Assembly: GCA_021205375.1 (NCBI GenBank)
Contig: JAJPXR010000204.1
Location: 1-8,814, forward strand
Source of the DNA: Clostridiales bacterium
Lineage (GTDB): Bacteria > Bacillota > Clostridia > Oscillospirales > Oscillospiraceae
DNA: 8,814 nt
Direction of reading: 5' to 3'
How positions within the stretch are numbered: the first letter of the stretch is position 1; each line of letters begins with the position of its first letter. The translations under genes and the position numbers were made by a program. Positions 1-7,369 of this stretch are shown here, in pieces. The notes beneath the pieces were generated by a model. That model saw only the letters and a program-made list of their open reading frames with translations, was not told the origin of the DNA and did not search any database.

Positions 1-51
1 CTGACCACCCCTCTTGCCTCCCCTGTGAAGCGCTGGCCGAATGGCCAATTC

Positions 52-92
52 CTCTCTAGCGCAAATGCAGAGAGCCATGGCCGAAGGCCATG
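52..92. other. Two adjacent small stem-loops
   Basis: CTCTCT at 52-57 pairs with AGAGAG at 69-74, and CATGGCC at 76-82 pairs with GGCCATG at 86-92 around a GAA loop. With the repeat hairpin at about 112-138 they form a row of three structures downstream of the cytoplasmic GH3 gene. None is followed by a clear T-run on the minus strand, so they are not convincing intrinsic terminators. They may stabilise the transcript 3' end or belong to a larger repeat. Nothing else is recognisable in 1-115. Confidence 0.4.
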
Positions 93-115
93 CGAATCGC
101 AAAAGGGGAGGAGGG

Positions 116-184
116 CCGCCGCCTTTAGGCGGTGGCGGAGGGGTTTCTGGTACACAACTGATGCAACAGGATACCCAATTTTTT
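116..184 (+). repeat. Dispersed hairpin repeat, copy 1
   Basis: The 40-nt core at 116-155 matches the reverse complement of 8239-8278 at 38 of 40 positions by eye. Weaker similarity continues to a T6 run at 179-184, which matches an A6 run at 8209-8214 in the other copy. The core opens with a GC-rich stem (CCGCC..GGCGG, TTTA loop) followed by GGGGTTTCTGGTACAC. It lies just downstream of the GH3 gene that ends at 232, in the opposite orientation. I see no transposase and no target-site duplication, so I call it an intergenic repeat and not an insertion sequence. Confidence 0.7.
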
Positions 185-231
185 CTGTCCGCCAGAGGCC
201 CTGTGGAGGACCCCCGGCGGTGATAAGGAGG

Positions 232-2649
232 TTACTTCATTTCGTTCGCGTGCTTGGCGACCTTCTTCTGCTTGAAGAAGCCGGAGATGAACTGGCCCAC
301 ACCGGCGAAGAAATGGCCGTTGGCGGCTTTCAGCAGGCCCTCCACCATGTACTGGCTGACCATGCCGCCGGTCATCTTGCCGATGCCGCGGAAGGGCATG
401 TTGTAGACAAAGATGATGTTCAGGTCGGGCTTGCCCTTGGCCATGCTCTTGTCCAGCATATTGGTCATGATTTTGTAAATCAGCCGGGCCAGGCCGCTCT
501 TGGCGTAGTAGAGCTGGCACAGGGCATCGTTGGCCTCCAGGGTGCCGCTCCAGCTTCCGTCGGGGATGGGGTGCCCCAGCAGAGTGGTCCACTCCGCGTC
601 GGAGACCGCCAGGATATTGCCGGAGGCGTAGCTGGGGAGCTGGCTCATGTCGTAGGGCAGGGGCGCGTCGGTGCCGGTGACGGTGACGGCGGCACGGAGC
701 TTGATGTCTGCCACGGATGCGCCGATGAGGATGTCGTACTCGCCGCCGTCCACCTCAAACTGGTTGGTTTTGGTGTTGAAATACCGGAACGCCTTGTCGT
801 CCAGGGCGATGGTGACGGTCTTGCGCTCCCCGGCCTTCAAAAACACCTTCTGGAAACCTTTCAGCTCCTTGACGGGGCGATAAATGGAGGGGTTCTTGGC
901 GCTGACGTAGAGCTGGGCCACCTCCGCGCCGTCCACCTTGCCGGTGTTGGTCAGGGTGAAGGTCACTTTGTCGCCGTTCACCTTCAAATCGCTGTAAGCG
1001 AAGGTGGTGTAGCTCAAACCGAACCCGAAGGGGAACAGCACGGGCTTTTGCACCGTTTCAAAGTAGCGGTAGCCCACATACAGGCCCTCCCGGTACTCCG
1101 CATTCCGCTGTTTGGCGGGAAAGTAGGGGGCGGAAGGGGTGTCCTCATAGGCGATGGGGTAGGTCTCGGACAGCTTGCCGGAGGGGTTGATTTGCCCGGT
1201 GACGGCTTTCAGCAGGGCGGCGGCGCCTGCCTGTCCGCAGAGGTAGCCGTGGAGCAGACCCTTGCACTTGTCCAGCCAGGGCATTTCGATGGAGGAACCG
1301 GCGGCCATAACGACCACCACGTTGGGGTTGACCTCCGCCACGGCGCAGAGCAGGTCCACCTGGCTCTGGGGCAGCTTCATGTTGCCACGGTCCAGGCCCT
1401 CGGACTCGGAAATTTCGTCCAGGCCCAGATACAGCAGCGCCACGTCGGCCTTTTTCGCCAGCTCCACTGCGGCGGCCTGCATGGCGGCGTCGCCCGCGCC
1501 CACGCGGGGGTAGCCCTTCTCGAAGCCCACCACGTTCAAATCGAACTGGCCCATGACCTGGTTGGCGGAATCCAGCTTGGTGCAGTTGACCACGGAGGAA
1601 CCGGCCCCCTGATAGCGGGGGGTCTCCGCGAAGTCACCGATAACGGCAACTTTGGTTCCGGCGGCCAGAGGCAGGATGTTGTCCTCGTTTTTCAACAGAA
1701 CGATGCTCTCCTCGCTGGCTTTCTGGGCCATGGCGTGGTGGGCGTCCTGGTCGAAAGACTGGCCCTTGGTCTTGTCCACGGCAGCGCGGGTGGCGAACAC
1801 CACGTCCAGCAGCTCATCCACCCGGCGGTCCACAATAGATTCCTCAATGCGCCCGTCCTTGACGGCCTGAATCAGCTCCGCGTCGCTGTCGCCGCCGGTG
1901 GTGGGCATTTCCAGGTGGGAACCGGCCCGGACGCCCTCCACATGGTCGTTGGAGCCGCCCCAGTCGGAGACCACGAAGCCGTCGAAGCCCCACTCGTCCC
2001 GCAAAATCTCCTGCAAGGTGTGGGGGTTCTCGTTGGCATAGACCCCGTTGACCCGGTTGTAGGAGGACATCAGGCTCTTGGGATGGGCCTCTTTCACGGC
2101 GATCTCAAACCCGGTCAGGTAAATTTCCCGCAGGGTGCGCTCGTCCACCACGGAGTCAGACGCCATCCGGCGCAGCTCGGTGTTGTTGGCGGCGAAGTGC
2201 TTGGGGCAGGCGGAGACACCGTTTGCCTGGATACCCCGGATGTACCCGGCGCAAGTTTTGCCCGCCAGATAGGGGTCCTCGCTGAAATACTCAAAGTTCC
2301 GGCCGCAGAGGGGACTGCGCTTGATGTTCATGCCGGGGCCAAGCAGGACGTTGACATCCTGACTGGCGGCTTCCTCGCCCAGGCAGCGGCCAATGGCTTC
2401 GCCCAGGTCGGGGTCCCAACTGTTGGCGATGGTGGCAGCGGTGGGGAAGCAGGTGGCGGGCAGCGACCCGTTCAGGCCCAACTGGTCCCCGGCCCCTTCC
2501 TGCTTGCGGACCCCGTGGGGGCCGTCAGAGAGGGTGATGCTGGGGATGCCCACCCGCTCCACGCTGCGGGTCTGCCAGAAGTCCTTGCCGGAGAGCAGAT
2601 AACACTTCTCCTCCAGGGTCAGTTGGCTGATGATATCCTGATGTTTCAA
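232..2649 (-). CDS. Cytoplasmic glycoside hydrolase family 3 enzyme (beta-glucosidase type)
   Basis: Predicted exo-acting retaining glycosidase that releases the terminal sugar from short beta-glycosides. There is no signal peptide or N-terminal membrane helix, so it should act in the cytoplasm. Residues below count from the TTG start (805 aa). The N-terminal barrel (about 10-310) carries GRNFEYFSED, KHFAANNTE and the nucleophile motif GFVVSDWGG, with Asp229 as nucleophile. The alpha/beta sandwich (about 310-545) carries SEGLDR, where Glu417 is the likely acid/base, then NPSGKLSETYP and FPFGFGLSYT. A fibronectin III-like domain (about 555-655) and a 130-residue C-terminal extension follow. 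The ATG at 2670 would place the AGGAGG (2657-2662) inside the gene. The TTG at 2649 lies 7 nt after it, so TTG is the better start. The gene follows the membrane GH3 gene with no obvious terminator between. Substrate is not determined: glucoside is likeliest, but xyloside and arabinopyranoside specificities occur in the family. Confidence 0.93.
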   Translation of the reverse strand: MKHQDIISQLTLEEKCYLLSGKDFWQTRSVERVGIPSITLSDGPHGVRKQEGAGDQLGLNGSLPATCFPTAATIANSWDPDLGEAIGRCLGEEAASQDVNVLLGPGMNIKRSPLCGRNFEYFSEDPYLAGKTCAGYIRGIQANGVSACPKHFAANNTELRRMASDSVVDERTLREIYLTGFEIAVKEAHPKSLMSSYNRVNGVYANENPHTLQEILRDEWGFDGFVVSDWGGSNDHVEGVRAGSHLEMPTTGGDSDAELIQAVKDGRIEESIVDRRVDELLDVVFATRAAVDKTKGQSFDQDAHHAMAQKASEESIVLLKNEDNILPLAAGTKVAVIGDFAETPRYQGAGSSVVNCTKLDSANQVMGQFDLNVVGFEKGYPRVGAGDAAMQAAAVELAKKADVALLYLGLDEISESEGLDRGNMKLPQSQVDLLCAVAEVNPNVVVVMAAGSSIEMPWLDKCKGLLHGYLCGQAGAAALLKAVTGQINPSGKLSETYPIAYEDTPSAPYFPAKQRNAEYREGLYVGYRYFETVQKPVLFPFGFGLSYTTFAYSDLKVNGDKVTFTLTNTGKVDGAEVAQLYVSAKNPSIYRPVKELKGFQKVFLKAGERKTVTIALDDKAFRYFNTKTNQFEVDGGEYDILIGASVADIKLRAAVTVTGTDAPLPYDMSQLPSYASGNILAVSDAEWTTLLGHPIPDGSWSGTLEANDALCQLYYAKSGLARLIYKIMTNMLDKSMAKGKPDLNIIFVYNMPFRGIGKMTGGMVSQYMVEGLLKAANGHFFAGVGQFISGFFKQKKVAKHANEMK

Positions 2650-2656
2650 TGTAACT

Positions 2657-2662
2657 CCTCCT
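2657..2662 (-). promoter_or_regulatory. Ribosome binding site that decides the GH3 start
   Basis: AGGAGG on the minus strand, 7 nt before TTG at 2649-2647. It falls inside the reading frame if the upstream ATG at 2670 is used, so it argues for the TTG start and an 805-residue protein. Confidence 0.75.
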
Positions 2663-2777
2663 TTTCTCACATTACTTCATGCTCTTTTCATTCCATTTAA
2701 GGCTGATTTCAAAATCACCGGTGCAGTTCTTTTGGGAACCGTTGATGCTCAAATCGGCCTTAAAGCTTCGCCCCGCC

Positions 2778-2815
2778 GGGCCTCCCGGCGAACCGGGAGG
2801 CCCTTTGGGAAAGGG
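2778..2815 (-). other. Intercistronic stem-loop between the two GH3 genes
   Basis: GGGCCTCCCGG (2778-2788) pairs perfectly over 11 bp with CCGGGAGGCCC (2793-2803). On the minus strand the loop is TTCG, a stable tetraloop. A second small palindrome, CCCTTT GGG AAAGGG (2801-2815), overlaps it. No T-run follows the main stem on the minus strand, so this does not look like a full intrinsic terminator. It lies 41 nt after the membrane GH3 stop codon. It could cause partial termination or protect the upstream message, giving the two enzymes different levels. Confidence 0.6.
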
Positions 2816-2843
2816 TAAAAATGGGGGATAGCAGGGGAAAGAA

Positions 2844-5800
2844 TTAAGCGTTGACAGCCTTACGCTTCCGGGTCCAGCGGATGAGGACGATGGCCTCCAC
2901 AGCCAGCAGAATCACGCCGCCGGCGATGTCGATGGTCAGGAACATCTTCATCATGTTGCTCAGGCCGCCGGAGGTGGACTCGTTGGTGTAGTAGCCGCTG
3001 TTGCCCACCACATAGAGGATGTTCTTGCTGGCCTGGCGCAGGGCCTGGACCATGGTGGCGCTCAGGTTGGTGAACTCGTTGTCGCCGGTGTTGACGGTGA
3101 AGCCCAGCATCAGGTCGTTGCCGTTGCGGACGCTGTGGTCAGCGATCATGTAGCCGTAGCCGCCGTCATAGTCGGTCTCCACGAAGCCCACGAAGCCCCA
3201 CTCGTCCCGGAGGACGTTGTTGAGCAGGTTGCCGTTGGCGCCGCAGGGCACGGTGCCGATCCAGTTGAAGGAGGACATGACGGCCAGGCCGGTGCCCTCA
3301 TAGTTCTTGACGCAGATCTCGAAGGGCTTCAGGTAGATCTCACGGATGGCCTGCTCGTTGGAGTAGGTCAGCAGGACCGCGCAGCGGTTGGTCTCCTGGT
3401 CGTTCAGGGCGAAGTGCTTGATGTAGGCGTAAACGCCCTTGGAGGCAGCGCCGTTGACCTGAGCGGCGGCGAAGTAACCGGCCAGCACGCCGTCCTCGGA
3501 GTAATACTCGAAGTTACGGCCAGCGAAAGCGGAGCGGTGGGTGTTCATGGCGGGGCCGTACCAGCCGTAGTTGTCCACTTCGGCGTACTCAGTGCCCATG
3601 GCCTCGCCAATGCGGTAGGCCAGTTCGGTGTTCCAGGTCTGGGCCATCAGCACCTCAGTGCCGAAGGCGGTTCCCTGCGCGCCGGTCAGGAAGTTGTTCA
3701 CACCGGCGGGGCCGTCGCAGTCGTTGGTGGCGACCTTGCCCACGGAGGCGATTTCAGCCGTCTGCCAACCGCCCAGGCAAACCAGGGTAATCATGTCGTC
3801 CACAGACATCTGATCCAGCAGGGAATCCCAGGTCTCGTCGTCGTAGTCCAGGCCGGTCAGGTCGGACAGGGTCAGGCCGTTGTCGGCCTCGGTGGTGGGC
3901 ATTTCGTCGCTGTCGTCGTCATAGAGGGTGGAATCGTAGGTGGCGACCAGGCTCAGCTCCACAGCGGCCTTGGTGTCGTCGTCCATCTCGTAATCCTCGT
4001 CGGTGGGGGCGGCAGTGACTTCATCGTAGTTGGCGAAGCCACCCGCGCGGGAGAGATAGGTCACGTCACCGGCGGAGTAGTCCTCGAACTGGTTGGTGGC
4101 CACGGTGCCGTCGGATTCCCGGCCGGTCACGCTGTAGTCGATGTCCTCGTCCAGGGTGAAGGTCTCTTCGTCCAGGACGGTGTGGGAGTCGGAGCGGATG
4201 GAGACGGTGTAGTCACCGGCCTCCAGGATGTAGCCGCCGTTCTCGGTCTTGATGCAGGAGGAGTCGTAGGAGGCCAGCTCTTCCAGGTCGATGCTGAAGG
4301 AGATGGTCTGGGAGGCTCCGGCCTCCAGGCTGTCGGTCTTGGCATACTGAACCAGGTTGACGGAGGCTTTCTCGATGCCGCCGTTGTTGTAGGGCGGGGT
4401 GTAGTAGACCTCCACCACGTCCTTGCCGGCCACGGTGCCGGTGTTGGTAACGGTCACGTCGAAGGTGATGGTGGTGTCGCTGACCGAGAAGTTCTCAATG
4501 GTCTGTTCAAAGGTGGTGTAGCTCAGGCCGTAGCCAAATGGGTATTGTACCTTGGCGTCGTAGTCGATCACTCCGTCGTCAGAGGCAGTCTCATAGTACT
4601 TGTAACCAACATAGATGCTCTCCACATAGTCCACAAAGGCAGCGGTGCCCTGATAGGCGGAGTCCGCCTCGGTGTTGGCCTCCTGAATGTCGGAGATGTT
4701 GGTGTAGTTGAACGCACCGGCGTTGTTATAGGTGGGGGTGTCGGTCAGGTCCTTGACGAAGGTGTCAGCGGTCTTGCCGGAGGGATTGACGGTGCCGTTG
4801 AGGATCTCGCCCAGGGCGGTGAAGCCGGAAGCGCCCGCACCGGGAGCCAGCAGGACGGCGCTGATGCTGTCATACTCGTCGGTCCAGCCCAGCTCCATGG
4901 TGTTGTTGGCGTTGACGATGATGATGACGTTGTCGAAGTTGGAGCAAACCAGCTCGATCATGGCCTCTTCGGTGTTGGACAGCTCCAGATAGTGCTCGCC
5001 CTCGTCGAAGTCGTCATAATCGCCGTTGTTGGTGTAAGAAGCGTTGGTGTAGCCGTAGCTGTCAGGCACGGTGGAAACCTCGCTGGCGATGTTGTAGGTG
5101 CCGTGGATAACGGCGTTCATGTCGGTGGGCAGGTCAGCGCCCTCGCCGCCGGAGCGGCCAATGACGATGACGGCGGTGTCGGAGAACTCCTTGGCCTCTT
5201 CCATGATCTCGTCAGTGTAATAATCCACGGTAGGCTCAGGCAGGGTCCAGTCCTGGGTGCTCATGCCCACCTCGGGCCGCTCGGAGCAGTAGTCGATGTA
5301 CATCTGGGTCAGGGTCTCGTTGGTGGTGAAGCCCGCGTCAGCCAGAGACTGGAGAATGCTGACGTTGCTCTCGGTGCTGGAGGAACCGGAGCCGGTGCCG
5401 CCGTAAATGGGGTTGGTGGAGGCCCAGCCGAACACGTTCAGGTTGGTGGTGCCGTCCAGGGGCAGGGTGCCGTCGTTCTTGGCCAGGACGATGCCCTCCT
5501 CGCCCAGCTCCTGCACGATGGCGGTGCTGGCTTCCACCGTCTCGTCAGACAGCTCCACAGAGCCGTTCAGGACGGGGGAAAGGGTGCTGTACATGGGGCC
5601 GAAGCAGATGACGTTGGCCAGGATGCCGATGACCAGCACCACGGCCACCACTGCGGACCAGCGGACCACGTGGCGGGTGCCTTTCTTGACCCAGTGGGCC
5701 GCGATCAGCACCACGATGAGGGCGACGATCAGCGCGAAAATGGCGTAGATGTAGCTGCTCAGCATGTTGGCGTAGGTCTGCACGTCAGCTGCGCTGACGC

Positions 5801-5849
5801 CCATGCTGGTGAACAGGGGGGTCAGCAGGTTGATGAGTAACTGTAACAT
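2844..5849 (-). CDS. Membrane-anchored GH3 glycosidase with reversed domain order
   Basis: A 1001-residue protein with both GH3 catalytic domains in the order opposite to the canonical family. Two membrane helices come first (about 33-51 and 64-84), joined by a basic loop (HWVKKGTRHVVRW) that should face the cytoplasm. The alpha/beta sandwich follows (about 105-447), with GGEGADLP at 234-241 (Glu236 the likely acid/base), NPSGKTADTF and YPFGYGLSYTTF. A fibronectin III-like domain (about 455-565) and an acidic linker (about 570-660) lead to the barrel (about 665-945). The barrel carries GRNFEYYSED, KHFALNDQETNR and GFVETDYDG, with Asp893 the likely nucleophile. A third helix (about 969-990) ends in RWTRKRK. 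Positive charges put the catalytic part outside, tethered at both ends. All key GH3 motifs are present, so it is probably active. AGGAGG sits 7 nt before the ATG. Domain-swapped GH3 enzymes are known from Ruminococcus albus and Butyrivibrio fibrisolvens. Substrate is unknown. Confidence 0.92.
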   Translation of the reverse strand: MLQLLINLLTPLFTSMGVSAADVQTYANMLSSYIYAIFALIVALIVVLIAAHWVKKGTRHVVRWSAVVAVVLVIGILANVICFGPMYSTLSPVLNGSVELSDETVEASTAIVQELGEEGIVLAKNDGTLPLDGTTNLNVFGWASTNPIYGGTGSGSSSTESNVSILQSLADAGFTTNETLTQMYIDYCSERPEVGMSTQDWTLPEPTVDYYTDEIMEEAKEFSDTAVIVIGRSGGEGADLPTDMNAVIHGTYNIASEVSTVPDSYGYTNASYTNNGDYDDFDEGEHYLELSNTEEAMIELVCSNFDNVIIIVNANNTMELGWTDEYDSISAVLLAPGAGASGFTALGEILNGTVNPSGKTADTFVKDLTDTPTYNNAGAFNYTNISDIQEANTEADSAYQGTAAFVDYVESIYVGYKYYETASDDGVIDYDAKVQYPFGYGLSYTTFEQTIENFSVSDTTITFDVTVTNTGTVAGKDVVEVYYTPPYNNGGIEKASVNLVQYAKTDSLEAGASQTISFSIDLEELASYDSSCIKTENGGYILEAGDYTVSIRSDSHTVLDEETFTLDEDIDYSVTGRESDGTVATNQFEDYSAGDVTYLSRAGGFANYDEVTAAPTDEDYEMDDDTKAAVELSLVATYDSTLYDDDSDEMPTTEADNGLTLSDLTGLDYDDETWDSLLDQMSVDDMITLVCLGGWQTAEIASVGKVATNDCDGPAGVNNFLTGAQGTAFGTEVLMAQTWNTELAYRIGEAMGTEYAEVDNYGWYGPAMNTHRSAFAGRNFEYYSEDGVLAGYFAAAQVNGAASKGVYAYIKHFALNDQETNRCAVLLTYSNEQAIREIYLKPFEICVKNYEGTGLAVMSSFNWIGTVPCGANGNLLNNVLRDEWGFVGFVETDYDGGYGYMIADHSVRNGNDLMLGFTVNTGDNEFTNLSATMVQALRQASKNILYVVGNSGYYTNESTSGGLSNMMKMFLTIDIAGGVILLAVEAIVLIRWTRKRKAVNA

Positions 5850-5856
5850 TTTTCTT

Positions 5857-5862
5857 CCTCCT
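5857..5862 (-). promoter_or_regulatory. Ribosome binding site of the membrane GH3 gene
   Basis: AGGAGG on the minus strand with a 7-nt spacer to ATG at 5849. It fixes the start and gives the first membrane helix a short N-terminal lead. Confidence 0.8.
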
Positions 5863-5881
5863 TACAAAATGATACGTACAG

Positions 5882-5902
5882 GCACTTGCTTTAACGAAGT
5901 GC
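5882..5902 (-). promoter_or_regulatory. Inverted repeat in the leader of the membrane GH3 gene
   Basis: GCACTT and AAGTGC, separated by 9 nt, form a perfect 6-bp inverted repeat. It lies just after the predicted -10 box (5916-5921) and before the ribosome binding site. It could be an operator in the early transcribed region or a small RNA hairpin. The CACTTG word recurs in the arms of the hairpin at 5925-5970. Confidence 0.4.
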
Positions 5903-5915
5903 TATTACATAAAAG

Positions 5916-5921
5916 AGTATA
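5916..5921 (-). promoter_or_regulatory. Probable -10 box for the GH3 genes
   Basis: TATACT on the minus strand matches the sigma-A -10 consensus at five of six positions. The hexamer 17 nt upstream (ATGTCC, 5939-5944) is a poor -35 and falls at the edge of the terminator-like hairpin. A good -10 with a bad -35 is typical of activator-dependent promoters, which would suit control by the neighbouring LytTR regulator. The AT-rich leader is about 65 nt from this box to the start codon. Confidence 0.45.
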
Positions 5922-5924
5922 ACA

Positions 5925-5970
5925 AAAAAGAGACACTTGGACATAAAAAATTCACAAGTAGTCTCTTTTT
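5925..5970 (-). terminator. Terminator-like hairpin after the two-component operon
   Basis: Arms AAAAAGAGACACTTG (5925-5939) and CAAGTAGTCTCTTTTT (5955-5970) pair over 15 bp with one bulged base and a 15-nt loop. A T-run flanks the stem on both strands, so it could terminate in either direction. On the minus strand it starts about 70 nt after the kinase stop codon and would end the regulator-kinase transcript. It lies directly upstream of the predicted GH3 -10 box, so the GH3 pair probably has its own promoter or depends on regulated readthrough. Confidence 0.7.
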
Positions 5971-6040
5971 CTTCCTAAATTGCAAATTGGCTCGTTGTTT
6001 TGCACAAATTTTCAGAATGGAAATTGTAAAAACTGACGAA

Positions 6041-7369
6041 TCAACCGGTTTTACCCTCCGGCAGGGGGATGAGCAGCTTGAGCCGGAACCAGCCGCTGTC
6101 GGTGGAAATGGTCATGGCTCCGTTGTACTGCTCCACCGAGCGCTTGATGCTCTTGACGCCGAAACCGTGGTAATCCTTGTCGGTTTTGGTGGTGACGGGC
6201 AAACCGTCCTCAAAGGTCAGGCTACCGCCGAAGTAGTTTTCCACCCGAATGAGCAGAAATCCCTTCTGAGGGCCGACGGTGACGCGGATGAGCCGCTGCT
6301 CCTTGTCCTCCAGTTGGAGGGCGCTCTCGATGGCGTTGTCCAGGGCGTTGCCGAAGATGGAGCAGATGTCCATCACTCGCATGAAGTCCAGCTTTTCCGC
6401 GTCGGCCACACAGGTCAGGCTGATGCCGTGCTTCTGGCAGTAGAGGCTCTTGCCGGTGAGCACCGTGTCCAACACAGGGTTGCCCGTCTTGTTCTGGGCC
6501 TCGTACTGGCGGATGTCGCTCTCCATCTCGTCCAGCCACTGGTTCCGGCGCTGGGGGTCCGGTTCCGCCCGCAGCGCGGCAATCTGGTGTTTCAGGTCGT
6601 GGTACTTCCGGTTGATAAGCTCGATGCTCTCTCTGGAGGTGCAGTACTGGTCGTACTGGTTTTTCAGGGTGGTGTTGATGGCGGTCAGCTCATAGCGCAT
6701 ATAGGTCTCCACCCGCTGGATGTGGTAGGCGTAGAGGATGGCTACGCCCGCCAGGTCCACCAGCGTTCGGATATAAAGGATGTCGGAGCTGTCGCTGGTG
6801 CTAAAGGGGGTGTTGGTGGCCACATAGCTCAGGTTGCTCAGGGCGAAGGCTCCCGCCCCGATGAGGAAAGCAATCATCAGTTCGCTGGGGTTGACCTTTA
6901 AGCCGGTACTGTCCATGTGCCGCCGGTCCAGATTCCACATGGTCACGTAGATGACGGCATAGACTGCCGCCAGGAACACCGCGGAAAGCACCGCCCCGCC
7001 GCTGGGGTTGTAGCCCAGCCGGGCGCAACAGTAATAGTAGAGCTGCCACTCCAGACTGGCGGCGAACTCCGCCAGCAGAAAGGCCCGGACGCAGCAGAAG
7101 CCCACGTTGATGAGGGGTACATCGGTACACAGGTATAGCAGCAGGAACATCAGCCCGATGGCGAACAGCATACACGGCACCCACAGCACAAAGGGGGCGT
7201 CGTCGGTCAGCACCAGAAAGGCGCTCTGCACTACCAGCGACCCGGCGCAAATCGGCACCAGCGGCCCTGGGGCAAACCGCCGTTTGGGGGCCAAACCGAT
7301 GTAAGTCACACAGGCCAGCCACTCCGCCAGGGCGGTGTAGATGCGGGGGATGTCAGGAATATTACTCAT
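6041..7369 (-). CDS. Sensor histidine kinase, GHKL (AgrC-like) type
   Basis: Membrane sensor of a two-component system that should autophosphorylate and pass phosphate to the LytTR regulator encoded just before it. The N-terminal half (about 10-217) has six or seven hydrophobic segments, at about 36-55, 58-82, 86-105, 122-146, 161-184 and 197-217, plus a weaker one near 11-27. There is no recognisable extracellular sensor domain. A helical linker leads to the dimerisation/phosphoacceptor motif RKYHDLKHQI, with His257 as the likely phosphorylation site. The N box is SIFGNALDNAIESAL (Asn341, Asn345) and the G box is HGFGVKSIKR (401-410), as in the HATPase_c_5 family. At 442 residues it has the usual length for this class. 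Its ATG overlaps the regulator's stop codon by 4 bp with a weak ribosome site (GGGGTGA), suggesting translational coupling. The ligand cannot be read from sequence: relatives bind cyclic peptides, but no AgrB or AgrD gene is visible here. Confidence 0.94.
   Translation of the reverse strand: MSNIPDIPRIYTALAEWLACVTYIGLAPKRRFAPGPLVPICAGSLVVQSAFLVLTDDAPFVLWVPCMLFAIGLMFLLLYLCTDVPLINVGFCCVRAFLLAEFAASLEWQLYYYCCARLGYNPSGGAVLSAVFLAAVYAVIYVTMWNLDRRHMDSTGLKVNPSELMIAFLIGAGAFALSNLSYVATNTPFSTSDSSDILYIRTLVDLAGVAILYAYHIQRVETYMRYELTAINTTLKNQYDQYCTSRESIELINRKYHDLKHQIAALRAEPDPQRRNQWLDEMESDIRQYEAQNKTGNPVLDTVLTGKSLYCQKHGISLTCVADAEKLDFMRVMDICSIFGNALDNAIESALQLEDKEQRLIRVTVGPQKGFLLIRVENYFGGSLTFEDGLPVTTKTDKDYHGFGVKSIKRSVEQYNGAMTISTDSGWFRLKLLIPLPEGKTG

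Noticed and set aside
25..2700. An 891-residue open frame on the plus strand.
   Set aside because: It is antisense to the GH3 gene at 232-2649, whose motifs are unmistakable. Its translation is low-complexity (Gly, Val, His, Gln rich) with no recognisable domain, as expected from GC-rich codon bias.
2672..2760. A short minus-strand frame ending TAA at 2672-2674 that reads SINGSQKNCTGDFEI and looked like a gene remnant.
   Set aside because: It has no convincing start or ribosome binding site, its upstream part is the hairpin, and I recognise no family.
3135..5840. A 901-residue open frame on the plus strand.
   Set aside because: It is antisense to the membrane GH3 gene and rich in Gly, Val and Asp runs without motifs. 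It is a shadow of the real gene.
5891..5944. A 17-residue hydrophobic peptide frame (MSKCLFFVILFYVIALR) on the minus strand, considered as a signal peptide for the kinase.
   Set aside because: It has no ribosome binding site, starts inside the terminator hairpin, and contains the predicted -10 box. It lacks the AgrD leader and tail features.
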